Virus record (IMG/VR): IMGVR_UViG_3300010412_000059
Location: 1 to 28,945 of that record
Origin: a virus
Reading direction: 5' to 3' (one strand)
Length of the DNA: 28,945 nucleotides
Position numbers and translations under genes: made by a program. Under the pieces are notes generated by a model. The model was given only the letters and a program-made list of their open reading frames with translations, was not told the DNA's origin and did not search any database. Below, piece by piece: positions 1 to 10,000 of the stretch. How positions within the stretch are numbered: position 1 is the first letter of the stretch; each line of letters opens with the position of its first letter.

Positions 1-2532
1 ATATTCTAAAACATTATCTCCAATATCATTTGCTACAATTAATGGATTATTTTCACTGCTAGAAAAATAATAAGTATTTGGTGTAGTTGATTCTATAGTT
101 AAATCAGTAGCTGTCATGGATCCGCTTATTCTTAATTTATCTGGGTTACTTGGGTTCCATTTAATATAATCAACAGCATCTCCAATATTAAATTCAGCAA
201 TTCCTCCAGTAGTAGTTCCCAACCAAAATCCTGAAGCTACACTATCGGGGGACGTTTTTCCTGAATAAATTTCTCCTGGAAAATCTAATTGAATACTTCC
301 AGCATAAACTAAACTAGTAGATAATTTATTTGATGTAATTGCACCATCAACTATAAGTTCTCCACTGTTTACCCTGCGCATCACCATTCCATCAACATAC
401 ATATCTCCTGTCAACGCAGAAGGTCGCGTACTCATACCGGGACGCATATAATACTTGCCCGCAGGTACAGTTACTGTGCCCGTGCCTTGGGTATAGGTTG
501 CGACAGGGGTTGATGTAGTAGAAACCGGTACGGTCCATGTTTTATTTGTTTTATTTTCATCCGACCATTCCACAATAAATGGATATATTTCTCCGCCTGC
601 TGTGAATCCGGCAGTAGTTTTATACCAAACCGAACAATAATATTGCTGTCCCGGCTCTACTGGAATATACTCAGTTTTATAGTTTCCGTTAGCGCCCCCA
701 TCTGCCGTCATTACGGCGTGGTATGTTCCAAATTTTGGATCAGTAGACGCAATAGAGAAGTCAGTTGGGCTCCCATCCCATGACGAAGTGCTTTGGCTTT
801 CAAAGTCACCATCATCTGGCACTAAATTAGTCAGGTCTGCAACGACTATATGTTTCGCTGTCACCGCATTTGCAGCTATTTCATCTGCTCCAATAGCGCC
901 TGCTGCGATTTTTCCTGCAACAATTGAGTTAGCTTCTATATCCCCACCATCTATCGCTTTTGTCCAACCAAGAGGGGTGACGCTTGAATTTCTATATACT
1001 TTACCGTCTGTAGTTAAATATACAAGACAACCTTCGGGGTACAAACTATCGGGCAACGATGGAAGTGCATTTACTATTTCGATTGGTCGTATTGTATTGG
1101 CAAAAGCTGTATTACTATCAATAGCTCCGGCATCAATCTCTCCAGGACGAACATTATATCTCCAAGATACTAAACTAGCTATTGAACCTATTCCTGTATC
1201 TCCATTAATTCTTTTACCTATAGCAATTACAACTGTTTCTTCATCTGGTGTAAAAGTTTGGGTACTTCCTGTTTTAACTAAAGTATATACATTAGTTGTA
1301 CTATCATATATTAAAGTACCAAAATCTTGTCCAAAGAAATTAGATACAGTTGTATCATCCGAATATATAATAAAGAATATACCAGTAGGTGGGTACGTAG
1401 TATCAGTATAGGTAGTAATTACTTCATTTGTAGTAGGAACCGTTCTAACTACCCCATCTGGGTGTAAATATTCTCCTGCAGTTATAATCTGTACTGTTCC
1501 ATTTTCTGCCCCACCAGAAAAATTAGTATTATTTGTAAAAGTAAATTCTCCTGCTCCACCAAATTTTAAACCTGGGGGTATTGTTGGTTCTGATACGACA
1601 GGAATTACTTTATTAATTATTACATAACTTAACAGTCCTTGACAGCTAACTTCTACAGTTATAATTTCATTATTAGTAATAGTATCGAAATCAGAAGCTG
1701 TTAGTGTAGCACCAGTATCTGGATCAGTATTTAATGTTAAATAATCTGTTACGGGAGTTAAAGAAGCCCCAGTAGAATCTTTAATAACCCAAGTAATTGG
1801 AGAAGTTAAATTTTCTTTATTAATATCAAAAATAATAGTTTCTGCTGGAGGAGTAGTAGAATTAATATATTCAAATTCGTTTGCAGAAGAAAGTAATGTT
1901 AACTTAGGAGATATAGTATCTTGTACAGCGGGATAATTATAGTTTATTCTAGAACCCTTAGTTAATATTAAACTTTTTAATTCTACAGTTTCAGAACCAG
2001 AAGCCCAAGAACTACTATCAAACTCATAACCCATATCTATTACTTGTGTAATAGAGGGCAGAATAAAATTTTCACTAACATATCTATCCCAAACATTTGC
2101 AGTATTTGCAAAAGTAGGATAAGTATGATTAATACTTGGAGGACCTATATGCTTCCAAACTAATGTTATAGTATCTCCTGGAGAAGGGGAAGAAAAAGGA
2201 GTACTTACTGTAATAACTAAATCAGTAGAAAAGGTAATTGTATTTATAGTTCTTTTTTCTTCTCCAGGTAGTCCCCAATTTAAAATAATTTCTTTACAGT
2301 TAGTCAAATCTGAAGTAGTTAAATCCGTATAGCCAGGATTTAAACTAGCAGTAATTGTAGTTGTGGTCGATCCTGTTTTTACTGAATAAGAATAGCAATT
2401 TATGGCGTACAATACACAACGAACATTATTTAAGACAACAGAACTTTTTAAAAAGAAACTACCAGATATTGGTAATCCATTTGCAAGTTCTATAGTGTCT
2501 ATTCCTAAATCTACTATACTTCTTTTAGCCAT
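1..2532 (-). CDS. Tail tip / receptor-binding fibre protein, C-terminus cut by window edge
   Basis: The minus-strand frame is open from ATG at 2532 to base 1 without a stop, so at least 844 residues are present and the C-terminus lies outside the window. An SD-like AGGAAA precedes the ATG. The N-terminal half is Thr/Ser/Asn-rich beta-type sequence. Around 830-1000 comes a run of short repeats (DIEANSIVAGKIAAGAIGA and similar) typical of the trimeric stalk that follows gpJ-like hubs in tail tips. Around 420-830 a segment starting NLVPDDGDFES and containing WYKT and YMRPGM resembles a carbohydrate-binding jelly roll. Its place directly downstream of the gpJ-like gene supports a tip fibre that contacts the host surface. 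The part from about 361 to 1130 is clearly more GC-rich than the rest of the gene, suggesting a swapped module. Role confident, family tentative. Confidence 0.75.
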   Translation of the reverse strand, partial: MAKRSIVDLGIDTIELANGLPISGSFFLKSSVVLNNVRCVLYAINCYSYSVKTGSTTTTITASLNPGYTDLTTSDLTNCKEIILNWGLPGEEKRTINTITFSTDLVITVSTPFSSPSPGDTITLVWKHIGPPSINHTYPTFANTANVWDRYVSENFILPSITQVIDMGYEFDSSSWASGSETVELKSLILTKGSRINYNYPAVQDTISPKLTLLSSANEFEYINSTTPPAETIIFDINKENLTSPITWVIKDSTGASLTPVTDYLTLNTDPDTGATLTASDFDTITNNEIITVEVSCQGLLSYVIINKVIPVVSEPTIPPGLKFGGAGEFTFTNNTNFSGGAENGTVQIITAGEYLHPDGVVRTVPTTNEVITTYTDTTYPPTGIFFIIYSDDTTVSNFFGQDFGTLIYDSTTNVYTLVKTGSTQTFTPDEETVVIAIGKRINGDTGIGSIASLVSWRYNVRPGEIDAGAIDSNTAFANTIRPIEIVNALPSLPDSLYPEGCLVYLTTDGKVYRNSSVTPLGWTKAIDGGDIEANSIVAGKIAAGAIGADEIAANAVTAKHIVVADLTNLVPDDGDFESQSTSSWDGSPTDFSIASTDPKFGTYHAVMTADGGANGNYKTEYIPVEPGQQYYCSVWYKTTAGFTAGGEIYPFIVEWSDENKTNKTWTVPVSTTSTPVATYTQGTGTVTVPAGKYYMRPGMSTRPSALTGDMYVDGMVMRRVNSGELIVDGAITSNKLSTSLVYAGSIQLDFPGEIYSGKTSPDSVASGFWLGTTTGGIAEFNIGDAVDYIKWNPSNPDKLRISGSMTATDLTIESTTPNTYYFSSSENNPLIVANDIGDNVLEY

Positions 2533-2541
2533 AATTATTTC

Positions 2542-5388
2542 CTATACCACATTTATTTCTCTGCCATTGAACGCTCTAGATACTCCTGTAACACCTGTAT
2601 CTCTTGATGTTGCAGATGTTTGAGTATTTGCAGCAGTTCCTGTCGGGTTAGGTCCAGAACCTCCACCCCCACCCTCAACAAGATCTATTAAAGGAGTAGA
2701 AGATACATCATTATCTATTAAATTTATCCCTGCTCCAACTACACTTTGAGGGGTATATGGTCCACTTCCTGATATAATAGAAGACCCGGGAGTCCATGCA
2801 GGAGACCAATCTGTAAATCTTCCATTTTTCATAACTAATCTAGCCCAGAGATATATAGGTTGAATTACTCGATAGAAATTAGTGGTATCTAATCCTACCT
2901 GTCTAGCTCCAGAATATACTGGGACCAGTACTTTAATACTATTCATTGATAATATACTGGGTATTTTTCTTTCATAATTATTAATTCTTGCTTGATAAAC
3001 AGTACTGTCCTCATCTACCCAATCATAGTCGTCAGGAGTTACTTGATTTGGATCAGTAGTTGCTAATTCAGGATCTCTAGCACATACTAGTACTTCTACT
3101 CGATCCCATCCTGCTATTAAAGCATTATTTGTAGTATATGCTATTTCAACACTATAATAATCTGGTGCAGCCACTATTTCTAGTAATTTTACACTAACTA
3201 TTTCTGGAGGGCTTATAGTATTATCACTTACTATATATCCCGAAGAAAATAGTGGATCAGAATTATCTGTATATTGTTCTGTTAAATATGTCCAAGGAGA
3301 AACTCTATTACTAAATATCTTAGACCTCATTCTTATATCATATGCAGTATTACCATCTTTTATTAAATCATCAGCAAATATATAAGGCCCTTGTAATGCT
3401 TTTGTCCTATCAGCAGAAATTGTTTGCGTAGGGCTCCAAGAAGATACCCTATCAGCATATGCAGGCTCTGTAGGGTTATCAATAACCCCATATTGTAATT
3501 CATATCCTGTAATTTCTGAAGTATCAAATTCCGCCGTTGTAACGCGCTCAGGAGCTTCCCAATATAATCTAGTTATTATATTATATCCATCTAAGGTTTC
3601 TTTTACTGATTCTGTTATAGTAGATAACCCAGTTGCCCACAAAACAGGAGGATTAATTATTAACTCTGATTTACCTATAATAGAAGAATTTGGTGCATAA
3701 TCTGAGTCAAACGCATCTCCCTCATTCCAATCGTAAATTTCGGGAGCTTCTTCTTGTAAAGTCATATCTATAGTATTATCTTCATTATAATACATAGACA
3801 ATATTCTAAATTGTTTATAATACGCAGTAAATGGGGTATGTGGTAGATTTTGTACAGTATTATCCCACCCAAATATATTAAAGAAACTTTCTCCAACATA
3901 CTTAGAATCGTCTAATAATCTAAAATATATAACATCTCCAACAGAAAATTTTAATGCTTTTAAATTAGCTTTAAATGACATTTGTAAAGAATTTCTATTT
4001 CTTTCAAGTTCTATTCTAGCTACTCTTTGAGCTTGATGTATATCAGTTATAAATGGAAACTCTACTTCATATATTAACTCTTCTCCATCTTCCGTCTCAT
4101 ATGGGTTTACTCCACCAACTTTAGGGTCTACAAGAGGAAAATCATCGGATTCATAAAGTGGAAGAGTGGGGGAACCTACAGTAGAGTCCTTTTTTATAGT
4201 GGGTTTTGTATATGTGCCACTAATTTTATTAAATTTTTCTTGTCTTGATGGCCCCGTTCTAACATCCAATGAACCTGCTAAATAACTTTCATCCATTATA
4301 TCTAAATCAGATTCAGGAAAATAATATTTTCCCATATAAGGAGAATAAACTCCTTGAGCATATCTTAATCTTCCTGCGCAAGTTGCTAACATATCTTCTA
4401 CTATATTTATTGGTTTTGTAGAAGTAACTATACAGGCATTAAGTGTATATCTAGGTATTAATGGAGTAGTTTCTCCACTTACTCCCGTTATTATTGATTC
4501 ATCACAAATATCTGCAGACTCTTTAAAAGCATCTATATCTATTTCTGGTAAAAGTGCATCTGTATATTTAGCCCCTAATCCATAACTAGTATTAGTTAAA
4601 TAGTCTAATATACAAAGAGCAGGATTATTTGACCATACCCACGTTGTGGGATCTTCTTTAATATGTGAAGTAATTCTCGGATCAAAAACTCTAGCTCCTC
4701 TTATTACAAATTTGAAAGAGGGTCTACCAGTAAAAGCTTCTTGATTATATTTTATTTTTATATATACACAAGAACAATTAGTTAATTTATGTCCTGAAGG
4801 ATAATTTCCATCGGAGTCTCTTGTGCTATTAAAATTCATAGTCCAAGGATTAATTAAAATGTCATCCATTAGTGTAGATAATTGACCCCATCTTCCTCTA
4901 TCTTCTGTTATTTCTGTAATATTTGTTTCAGAACCTATAGGTACATATCTAGCATTTGCAAACCCCCAACCAAGATTTTTGACAATTTGTATTTGATTAT
5001 CAAAAACAGGATCTTTAAAACCAGAAATAAAATAGTTAGCATCTATATTAGCGGTTGTACTATTACCAGAAATATCAAAATATTCATCATCAATTAATAC
5101 TCCAATAATATCATCTACAGGGTGTCCAGTTAATACGGTTATTAAATGAAGATGATTTCTTCTATCTCCTTGATCATATATTGTATTACTAGACGATTCC
5201 GCATAAACTAATATACCTCCAGTCATATGAGTACCGTAAATAATTTTTCTTGGAGATACAGTAGAACGTATAATATCCTCACTACCTACATCTAGCAATG
5301 ATTTTTTCTTTGGCTTCATAATGAAACCAACTGCTGCTGAAAGCACTAAGTTAATTATAACGCCTACCCAAAATGATTCAACTCCCAC
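2542..5388 (-). CDS. J: Tail tip hub / central fibre protein (lambda gpJ-like)
   Basis: This 948-residue protein begins with a hydrophobic stretch (about residues 6-22) and then the segment DIIRSTVSPRKIIYGTHMTG, characteristic of the N-terminal hub domain of lambda gpJ-type host-specificity proteins. Later parts match the usual order: hub beta domains (LHLITVLTGHPVDDI, then an LDYLTN segment), followed by fibronectin-like beta domains after about residue 560 (ITGYELQYGV, AYDIRMRSK) and a Gly-rich C-terminus (EGGGGGSG). The start is GTG at 5388, overlapping the upstream gene by 11 bases, with GGGAG about ten bases upstream. In the family, a trimer closes the tail tube and carries the fibre. 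The next gene downstream is probably that fibre. Confidence 0.88.
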   Translation of the reverse strand: MGVESFWVGVIINLVLSAAVGFIMKPKKKSLLDVGSEDIIRSTVSPRKIIYGTHMTGGILVYAESSSNTIYDQGDRRNHLHLITVLTGHPVDDIIGVLIDDEYFDISGNSTTANIDANYFISGFKDPVFDNQIQIVKNLGWGFANARYVPIGSETNITEITEDRGRWGQLSTLMDDILINPWTMNFNSTRDSDGNYPSGHKLTNCSCVYIKIKYNQEAFTGRPSFKFVIRGARVFDPRITSHIKEDPTTWVWSNNPALCILDYLTNTSYGLGAKYTDALLPEIDIDAFKESADICDESIITGVSGETTPLIPRYTLNACIVTSTKPINIVEDMLATCAGRLRYAQGVYSPYMGKYYFPESDLDIMDESYLAGSLDVRTGPSRQEKFNKISGTYTKPTIKKDSTVGSPTLPLYESDDFPLVDPKVGGVNPYETEDGEELIYEVEFPFITDIHQAQRVARIELERNRNSLQMSFKANLKALKFSVGDVIYFRLLDDSKYVGESFFNIFGWDNTVQNLPHTPFTAYYKQFRILSMYYNEDNTIDMTLQEEAPEIYDWNEGDAFDSDYAPNSSIIGKSELIINPPVLWATGLSTITESVKETLDGYNIITRLYWEAPERVTTAEFDTSEITGYELQYGVIDNPTEPAYADRVSSWSPTQTISADRTKALQGPYIFADDLIKDGNTAYDIRMRSKIFSNRVSPWTYLTEQYTDNSDPLFSSGYIVSDNTISPPEIVSVKLLEIVAAPDYYSVEIAYTTNNALIAGWDRVEVLVCARDPELATTDPNQVTPDDYDWVDEDSTVYQARINNYERKIPSILSMNSIKVLVPVYSGARQVGLDTTNFYRVIQPIYLWARLVMKNGRFTDWSPAWTPGSSIISGSGPYTPQSVVGAGINLIDNDVSSTPLIDLVEGGGGGSGPNPTGTAANTQTSATSRDTGVTGVSRAFNGREINVV

Positions 5389-5806
5389 TACTTGGTAACT
5401 CCCATGAATATAAACATTCTTCGATTGGAATAGCTATTAATTTTCCGCTTAAAGAAAAAAAGTAAGCACGAGCTCCATTGCATATTCCTAACATTCCTTC
5501 ACTTTCTGTATTTGGTTCCCAGTATACTACATCGCTGTATTTAGCTTCTTTACCTAATTTCTTCTTAGTTTTAAGTAAAATATTAGGTAAATCACTTATT
5601 GATTTGCATCCTATTTTTTCAATTAATTTAATATGTTCTGGTATAGTTGAGTATTTATTTCTTAAATTTTCTGCGTAATCTATACCAGTTAATTGCTTAA
5701 CTATATCTGCTACGAATATACAACAGTCTACTTCACCTTTTATATATGTGTCATGGTTTATTTTATATTCTAGTATAAGTTCTGTAATAGATTTATTTGA
5801 TAACAT
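5378..5806 (-). CDS. Tail assembly protein with NlpC/P60-like Cys motif (DUF6950-like)
   Basis: This 142-residue protein is read from ATG at 5806, one base after the stop of the previous gene. An in-frame upstream Met at 5887 would overlap that gene by 80 bases and add a low-complexity stretch, so it was rejected. The segment GEVDCCIFVADIVKQLTGID, followed by YSDVVYW and a LGICNGARAYF strand, matches the small phage proteins known as DUF6950, which occupy the slot of lambda gpK between the tip proteins and gpJ. The DCxxF cysteine fits an NlpC/P60-like fold; no clear catalytic His was identified, so peptidase activity is uncertain. Probable role: tail-tip assembly or cell-wall contact. Confidence 0.72.
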   Translation of the reverse strand: MLSNKSITELILEYKINHDTYIKGEVDCCIFVADIVKQLTGIDYAENLRNKYSTIPEHIKLIEKIGCKSISDLPNILLKTKKKLGKEAKYSDVVYWEPNTESEGMLGICNGARAYFFSLSGKLIAIPIEECLYSWELPSSGS

Positions 5807-5807
5807 A

Positions 5808-6464
5808 TTAATATAATACCCTAGGGTTACGTTCATTACCAAAGGTGCCGCCACCGCCACCACTACCTCCTGTCCATTTAGGTGCATCCCCCCAGGTTAA
5901 ATTCTTATTAACTAAACTCGGTAGGTATTGAAATCCTTGATCTGTAGGATCTACATAAGTAATTTGGTATGCGGTATTAAATCTTCCACCTTTTGTTTTT
6001 TCCCAATCTGATAATCTAGAAATTACTTGGATACTTACTGCTGCAGTTTCACCCAATGAAATAGTTAAGAAATCCATTCTTCCAGCAAACATTAATACAG
6101 GATCTCCAATTACTGCAAAAGTATCCTTGTCTAAAATCGCTCTCCATATAAAAGCTGGATTTCCTGCATGATTAGCAAACATAGCATGATTAATAGTTTC
6201 TGGTTTAATTCCTGTTAAAGTAAGTTGTATAGTTTGTAATTGAAGTTCATCAGTTTCAGCTAATGCTTCTATACTTCCTAAATTACCAACGGCCTGATAT
6301 ACTTCTTCTCCAGCACCTGCCTCATCCCAATATATATCTTGCCCCGCATTAGCATACCTAGAAGGATAAGTAGAATTAGAGAAATGAAGTCTGGCAAGCA
6401 TACAAGTTGCTATATCTCCAGATTCTATTAATGTTTCTACTGCTGTACTTAATATTTTGCTCAT
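5808..6464 (-). CDS. Minor tail / tail tip protein
   Basis: The preferred start is ATG at 6464, giving an ATGA overlap with the upstream gene; a Met six codons earlier (6482) would make a longer overlap. The 218-residue product opens MSKILSTAVETLIESGDIATCMLARLHF, followed by a beta-rich body with GSIEALAETDELQLQ, MFAGRMDFLTI and SVQVISRLSDWEKTKGGRFN. This layout is seen in phage tip proteins annotated DUF2163/BR0599-like, which sit between the distal tail protein and the NlpC-like protein. The C-terminus is Gly-rich (GGSGGGGGTFG). Gene order (tape measure, distal tail, this, NlpC-like, gpJ) supports a baseplate role. The exact family is not proven. Confidence 0.62.
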   Translation of the reverse strand: MSKILSTAVETLIESGDIATCMLARLHFSNSTYPSRYANAGQDIYWDEAGAGEEVYQAVGNLGSIEALAETDELQLQTIQLTLTGIKPETINHAMFANHAGNPAFIWRAILDKDTFAVIGDPVLMFAGRMDFLTISLGETAAVSIQVISRLSDWEKTKGGRFNTAYQITYVDPTDQGFQYLPSLVNKNLTWGDAPKWTGGSGGGGGTFGNERNPRVLY

Positions 6465-7069
6465 ATAAATGCCTCTATACATTCAATATCTATATCGTTT
6501 AGAAACCCTCTAGTTCTTGTATTCCAATACGATTGATCATTACTACTTAACATAAATACCCCCTTACATTGAGAATATGCAATTTCTAATCCTATATAAG
6601 ATTGGCGTCTAATAGGGGGCTCTATAGTATAAGTTCGTGTACCAGGCCCTGTAGCCGAGGCAGCTATAATCATTTTTAATTCTCTATTTTCATCAGAACT
6701 ATTAGTTCTTATTTCAATATAATCTCCAGGTAAAAAAGCTGCACCAGTGGTAGTTGTTATAATATCCCGTCTAGTGCTACTCGTCTCTATTGTAGGGGAC
6801 CCGGTAACACTATTATAAGTATTTGGCTTTCCAAAATCATATAAATAAAATCTTCCGGACATACCTCTTAATGAAATTAACCAAGCTTTCAATTGATTAG
6901 CTTCTAAATCAGATAAATCTTTATATGATAAATTTGCCTTCCATCTAGCTCCTGGTAACTCCATAGTTTGTGTAGTACCTGATAAACCGGATACACTAAC
7001 ACTAACATTATGTATCATTCCGAAAGATATAGATTCAGGGATTACAGGAGGAACACTTATAACAGCCAT
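6461..7069 (-). CDS. Distal tail protein candidate
   Basis: This 202-residue protein lies immediately downstream of the tape-measure gene; its ATG shares one base with that gene's stop (TAATG), which suggests coupled translation. The N-terminal part reads as a beta sandwich (MELPGARWKANLSYKDLS), with a helix (LEANQLKAWLISLRG) and GRFYLYDF, a pattern frequent in distal-tail/gpM-like tip proteins. The C-terminus is again beta (TYTIEPPIRR, IDIECIEAFI). In siphoviruses the protein in this slot forms the ring joining the tail tube to the tip. No enzymatic motif is visible. Assigned mainly by position. Confidence 0.6.
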   Translation of the reverse strand: MAVISVPPVIPESISFGMIHNVSVSVSGLSGTTQTMELPGARWKANLSYKDLSDLEANQLKAWLISLRGMSGRFYLYDFGKPNTYNSVTGSPTIETSSTRRDIITTTTGAAFLPGDYIEIRTNSSDENRELKMIIAASATGPGTRTYTIEPPIRRQSYIGLEIAYSQCKGVFMLSSNDQSYWNTRTRGFLNDIDIECIEAFI

Positions 7070-10000
7070 TATTTTCTACCTACCATTCTAGCGTATTTAC
7101 CGCCTTTATTTATTTCATTAAATATTTTATTAAATGTTCTATCTTCTATATTTCTGGCTTCTGCTCTTAGTTTTCCTATAGCATTTTCATCTGCATTTCT
7201 AAAATCAAAAGATTGACTTACATTAATTATATCTCCTCCAGCATTACTTCTTAAATCTACTGGAATAGCTCTATTATTTGGTAAAGGTACTATAGCTTCA
7301 TTCTTTTTACCCTCTCCTACTAAACCAATAGTTGGTTTTTTAACTAAACCACCATCAGCAAATGCTCTAAAACCTCCTTTTGCTATTCCTCCATCAGCAA
7401 ACATACTTGCTGCATTACTGGCTACCATGGCCGAAACTAATTGGGCTGTCATTGTAAAAATAGCAGTTACAATAGCTGTTTTAGTATCTTTTCCAGAGGC
7501 ATAATATGCAGCAACTCCTGCAGCTAATCCAGTGGCGACGGTAGTATTTAAAGAAGTTATTCCTGTATTAATTTCTTCAGTATTTGCTGCAGTTTCTTCT
7601 TGACTTTGTGGAACATTATATGCTTCGATACCTGAAGCAGTTTGTGTAGTTTTTGGAGCTTGTCCTGCTTGTGTTCCCATTGCAGAAATTTCTGATGTTC
7701 TAGTTTCTTGCCCTCTACCTATAGTTGACATAGTAGTATTTAACGTAGTTAATAAATTATTAGTAGCAAGTAAAGTGGTATTAGTAGTGGTTATATTAGT
7801 ATTAGTATTGCCTAAAGTAGTATTTAATAGTAATTCAGGTGTCTCTTTTCCAATATCTTTATCTGTTTGAAGCCCAAATACTCCTGATATTTCAGTGCTT
7901 AATCCAGCTATTCCTTTTCCAACTAATTTTTTAATATTATTTGTAAATACATCATTTAATGCTTCTGTTAATCCCTCTACTAAACTTTGTTTTAAGGCTC
8001 TTCCCATCTTACTGAAACCATGTTCCATTAAACTATCTACTACATTTTCTATACTAGAATTTAATGTATTGGAAAATCCTTCCGCTAAAGTTTTCATTGC
8101 TGGATCTAATTTATCTGCGCCTTCTGCAAAATAAAATATAAATAAATCTGCTGCATTTTTCATACCTTTCTTAGAAGCTAATCCACCAAGTAATTGTTCA
8201 TTCTGTAAACTTGTAGCTTCTATAAGCTTTTCTCTTAACCATTTTTCTTGTTTTAACTGTTTAATAGTAGCGTCAATGATTTGTGCTTTAATATTCAAAC
8301 TTTTATTTTCTTGCTCTATTAAATCTCTAGCTTCTTCACTAGATAAATTATTTTTTTCCATTAGAGTTTTTATACGAGCTTCTTTATTAGAAAGTTTTTC
8401 TCTTTCTACTGCTAAATCTCTAGACGCTAATATTTGTTGTTGTAAAGATAAATGTATATTTTGAAGAGCTAATAATTCTCTATCAATGGAACTAAAACTA
8501 GTAGAAGATCTTATATTGTTTAGTTCAGACATAAGATCGGTTTGCTCTTTTAAAAGCTTTAATCTTTTTTCTTCATGGTTTAAAGAAATATCAGAAATTT
8601 GAGATAATTTATCTCTAAGATTTATTTGTTCTTTTAAATAATTCTCTTGATCTTCTAAGTATTTTAATTCTTCAGCTTTTTTCCCGCTAGGGTCTCCAGT
8701 ATTTTGCACTTCTAGGCGTGCTTGGGCTATTTTTCGCTGTAAAGCTCGTAATTCTAATTGTTCTTGTTCTTTTTTAAGTTTAATTAATTCTCTTTCTTTA
8801 AATAAAGATAAAGTTAAACTATCTAACCCATCTTCAATAAGACTTACGAAACCACTTTGTTTATCTAAAACACTCTTATATTCTGCATCTATTTTTTCGA
8901 TTGCTTTATGTTCAGCCTTCATAGCCTCTAGTATAGGATTTATTAGTTTTGCTTGTTCTCTTAAAGTATTTGCTTGTCTTTCTAATGCTGTTGCTTGTAA
9001 ATTAGCTAAAGTTGCTTGCTCTTCATCTAAGCTACTTAAGGTTCTTTTTTGGGCGGCTTGTTCTTCTAGCTGAAGTGCTTGTAGTTGTAAATTGGAAATT
9101 TCTAACTGAGAACTATTTTTAGCTAAATTACCGGCTTCTCGTATAGTTATATTTGTTTCAGATCTTAATTTATTTTCTTGTATTATAGCTTTATTTAAGT
9201 CTTGAGTAGCTTTAAATATTTCTATACGTTTGGCAGATTTACTTAAAATATCTATATTTTTTCGTAAATTTATTCCCAAAGAATCCGCTAATTTTAGAAG
9301 ATCTTCTGGACGTAAACTCTCAATTAAATCAGACATACTGCCACTCATTAATCCAGCATAGTCTCCAATATCTTCTATCATTTTTGGTAAAAATTCTTTA
9401 GGAATTTGTTGCAATGCAGTTCTTAAATGCTTAAAATTAATTTGTCCAGTAGAGTTATTAATTTCCGTTGTTATAGTTTTTAATGCTTTTTCTAAATCAG
9501 ATGACATAGCATATATAGCAGGATCTAAAATTCCTTTTTGATTTATTTGATTTAATCTAGCGGAAAAATCATCTGATACTTTAATAACTGTACTAATAGC
9601 TTGATCTGCAGATTTAGTAGAAGCATTAGTAGCTCTAGCTACACTAGTCCAAGCTTCTGACATTTGTAATATAGCGTGTACACCTAATCCAGCAGATGAT
9701 ATAATCTCTTCTATATCGTTTTTGATAACGTCACTATATCCAAAAGCTTTTATCTTATCTAATTGTTCAGTTAGTTGGTCTATTACATCTTGGCCTACAC
9801 CAGTAGCGTTTAATTTATCTACAAATTGATTTCTAAAAGAATCTCCTGAGAATCCCGCTTGATCTAATAAAGTTTCAGCATTTGCTATTTCTCTAAAGCC
9901 TAATGCAAAATTAGTTGCTGCAATAGACCCTGCATCTTCTAAATTTCTATAATATTGATTATCTATAAAATCTAAACCAGATATACCTTCTGCTGCTCCG

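Noticed and set aside
788-1411. Plus-strand open frame of 207 codons
   Set aside because: It lies opposite the long tip-fibre frame, has low-complexity Ser/Ala/Ile sequence typical of an antisense shadow, and no SD.
5807-5887. Upstream in-frame start of the NlpC-like tail gene at 5887
   Set aside because: The extra 27 residues are translated from the Gly-codon-rich end of the previous gene; the start at 5806 follows its stop directly.
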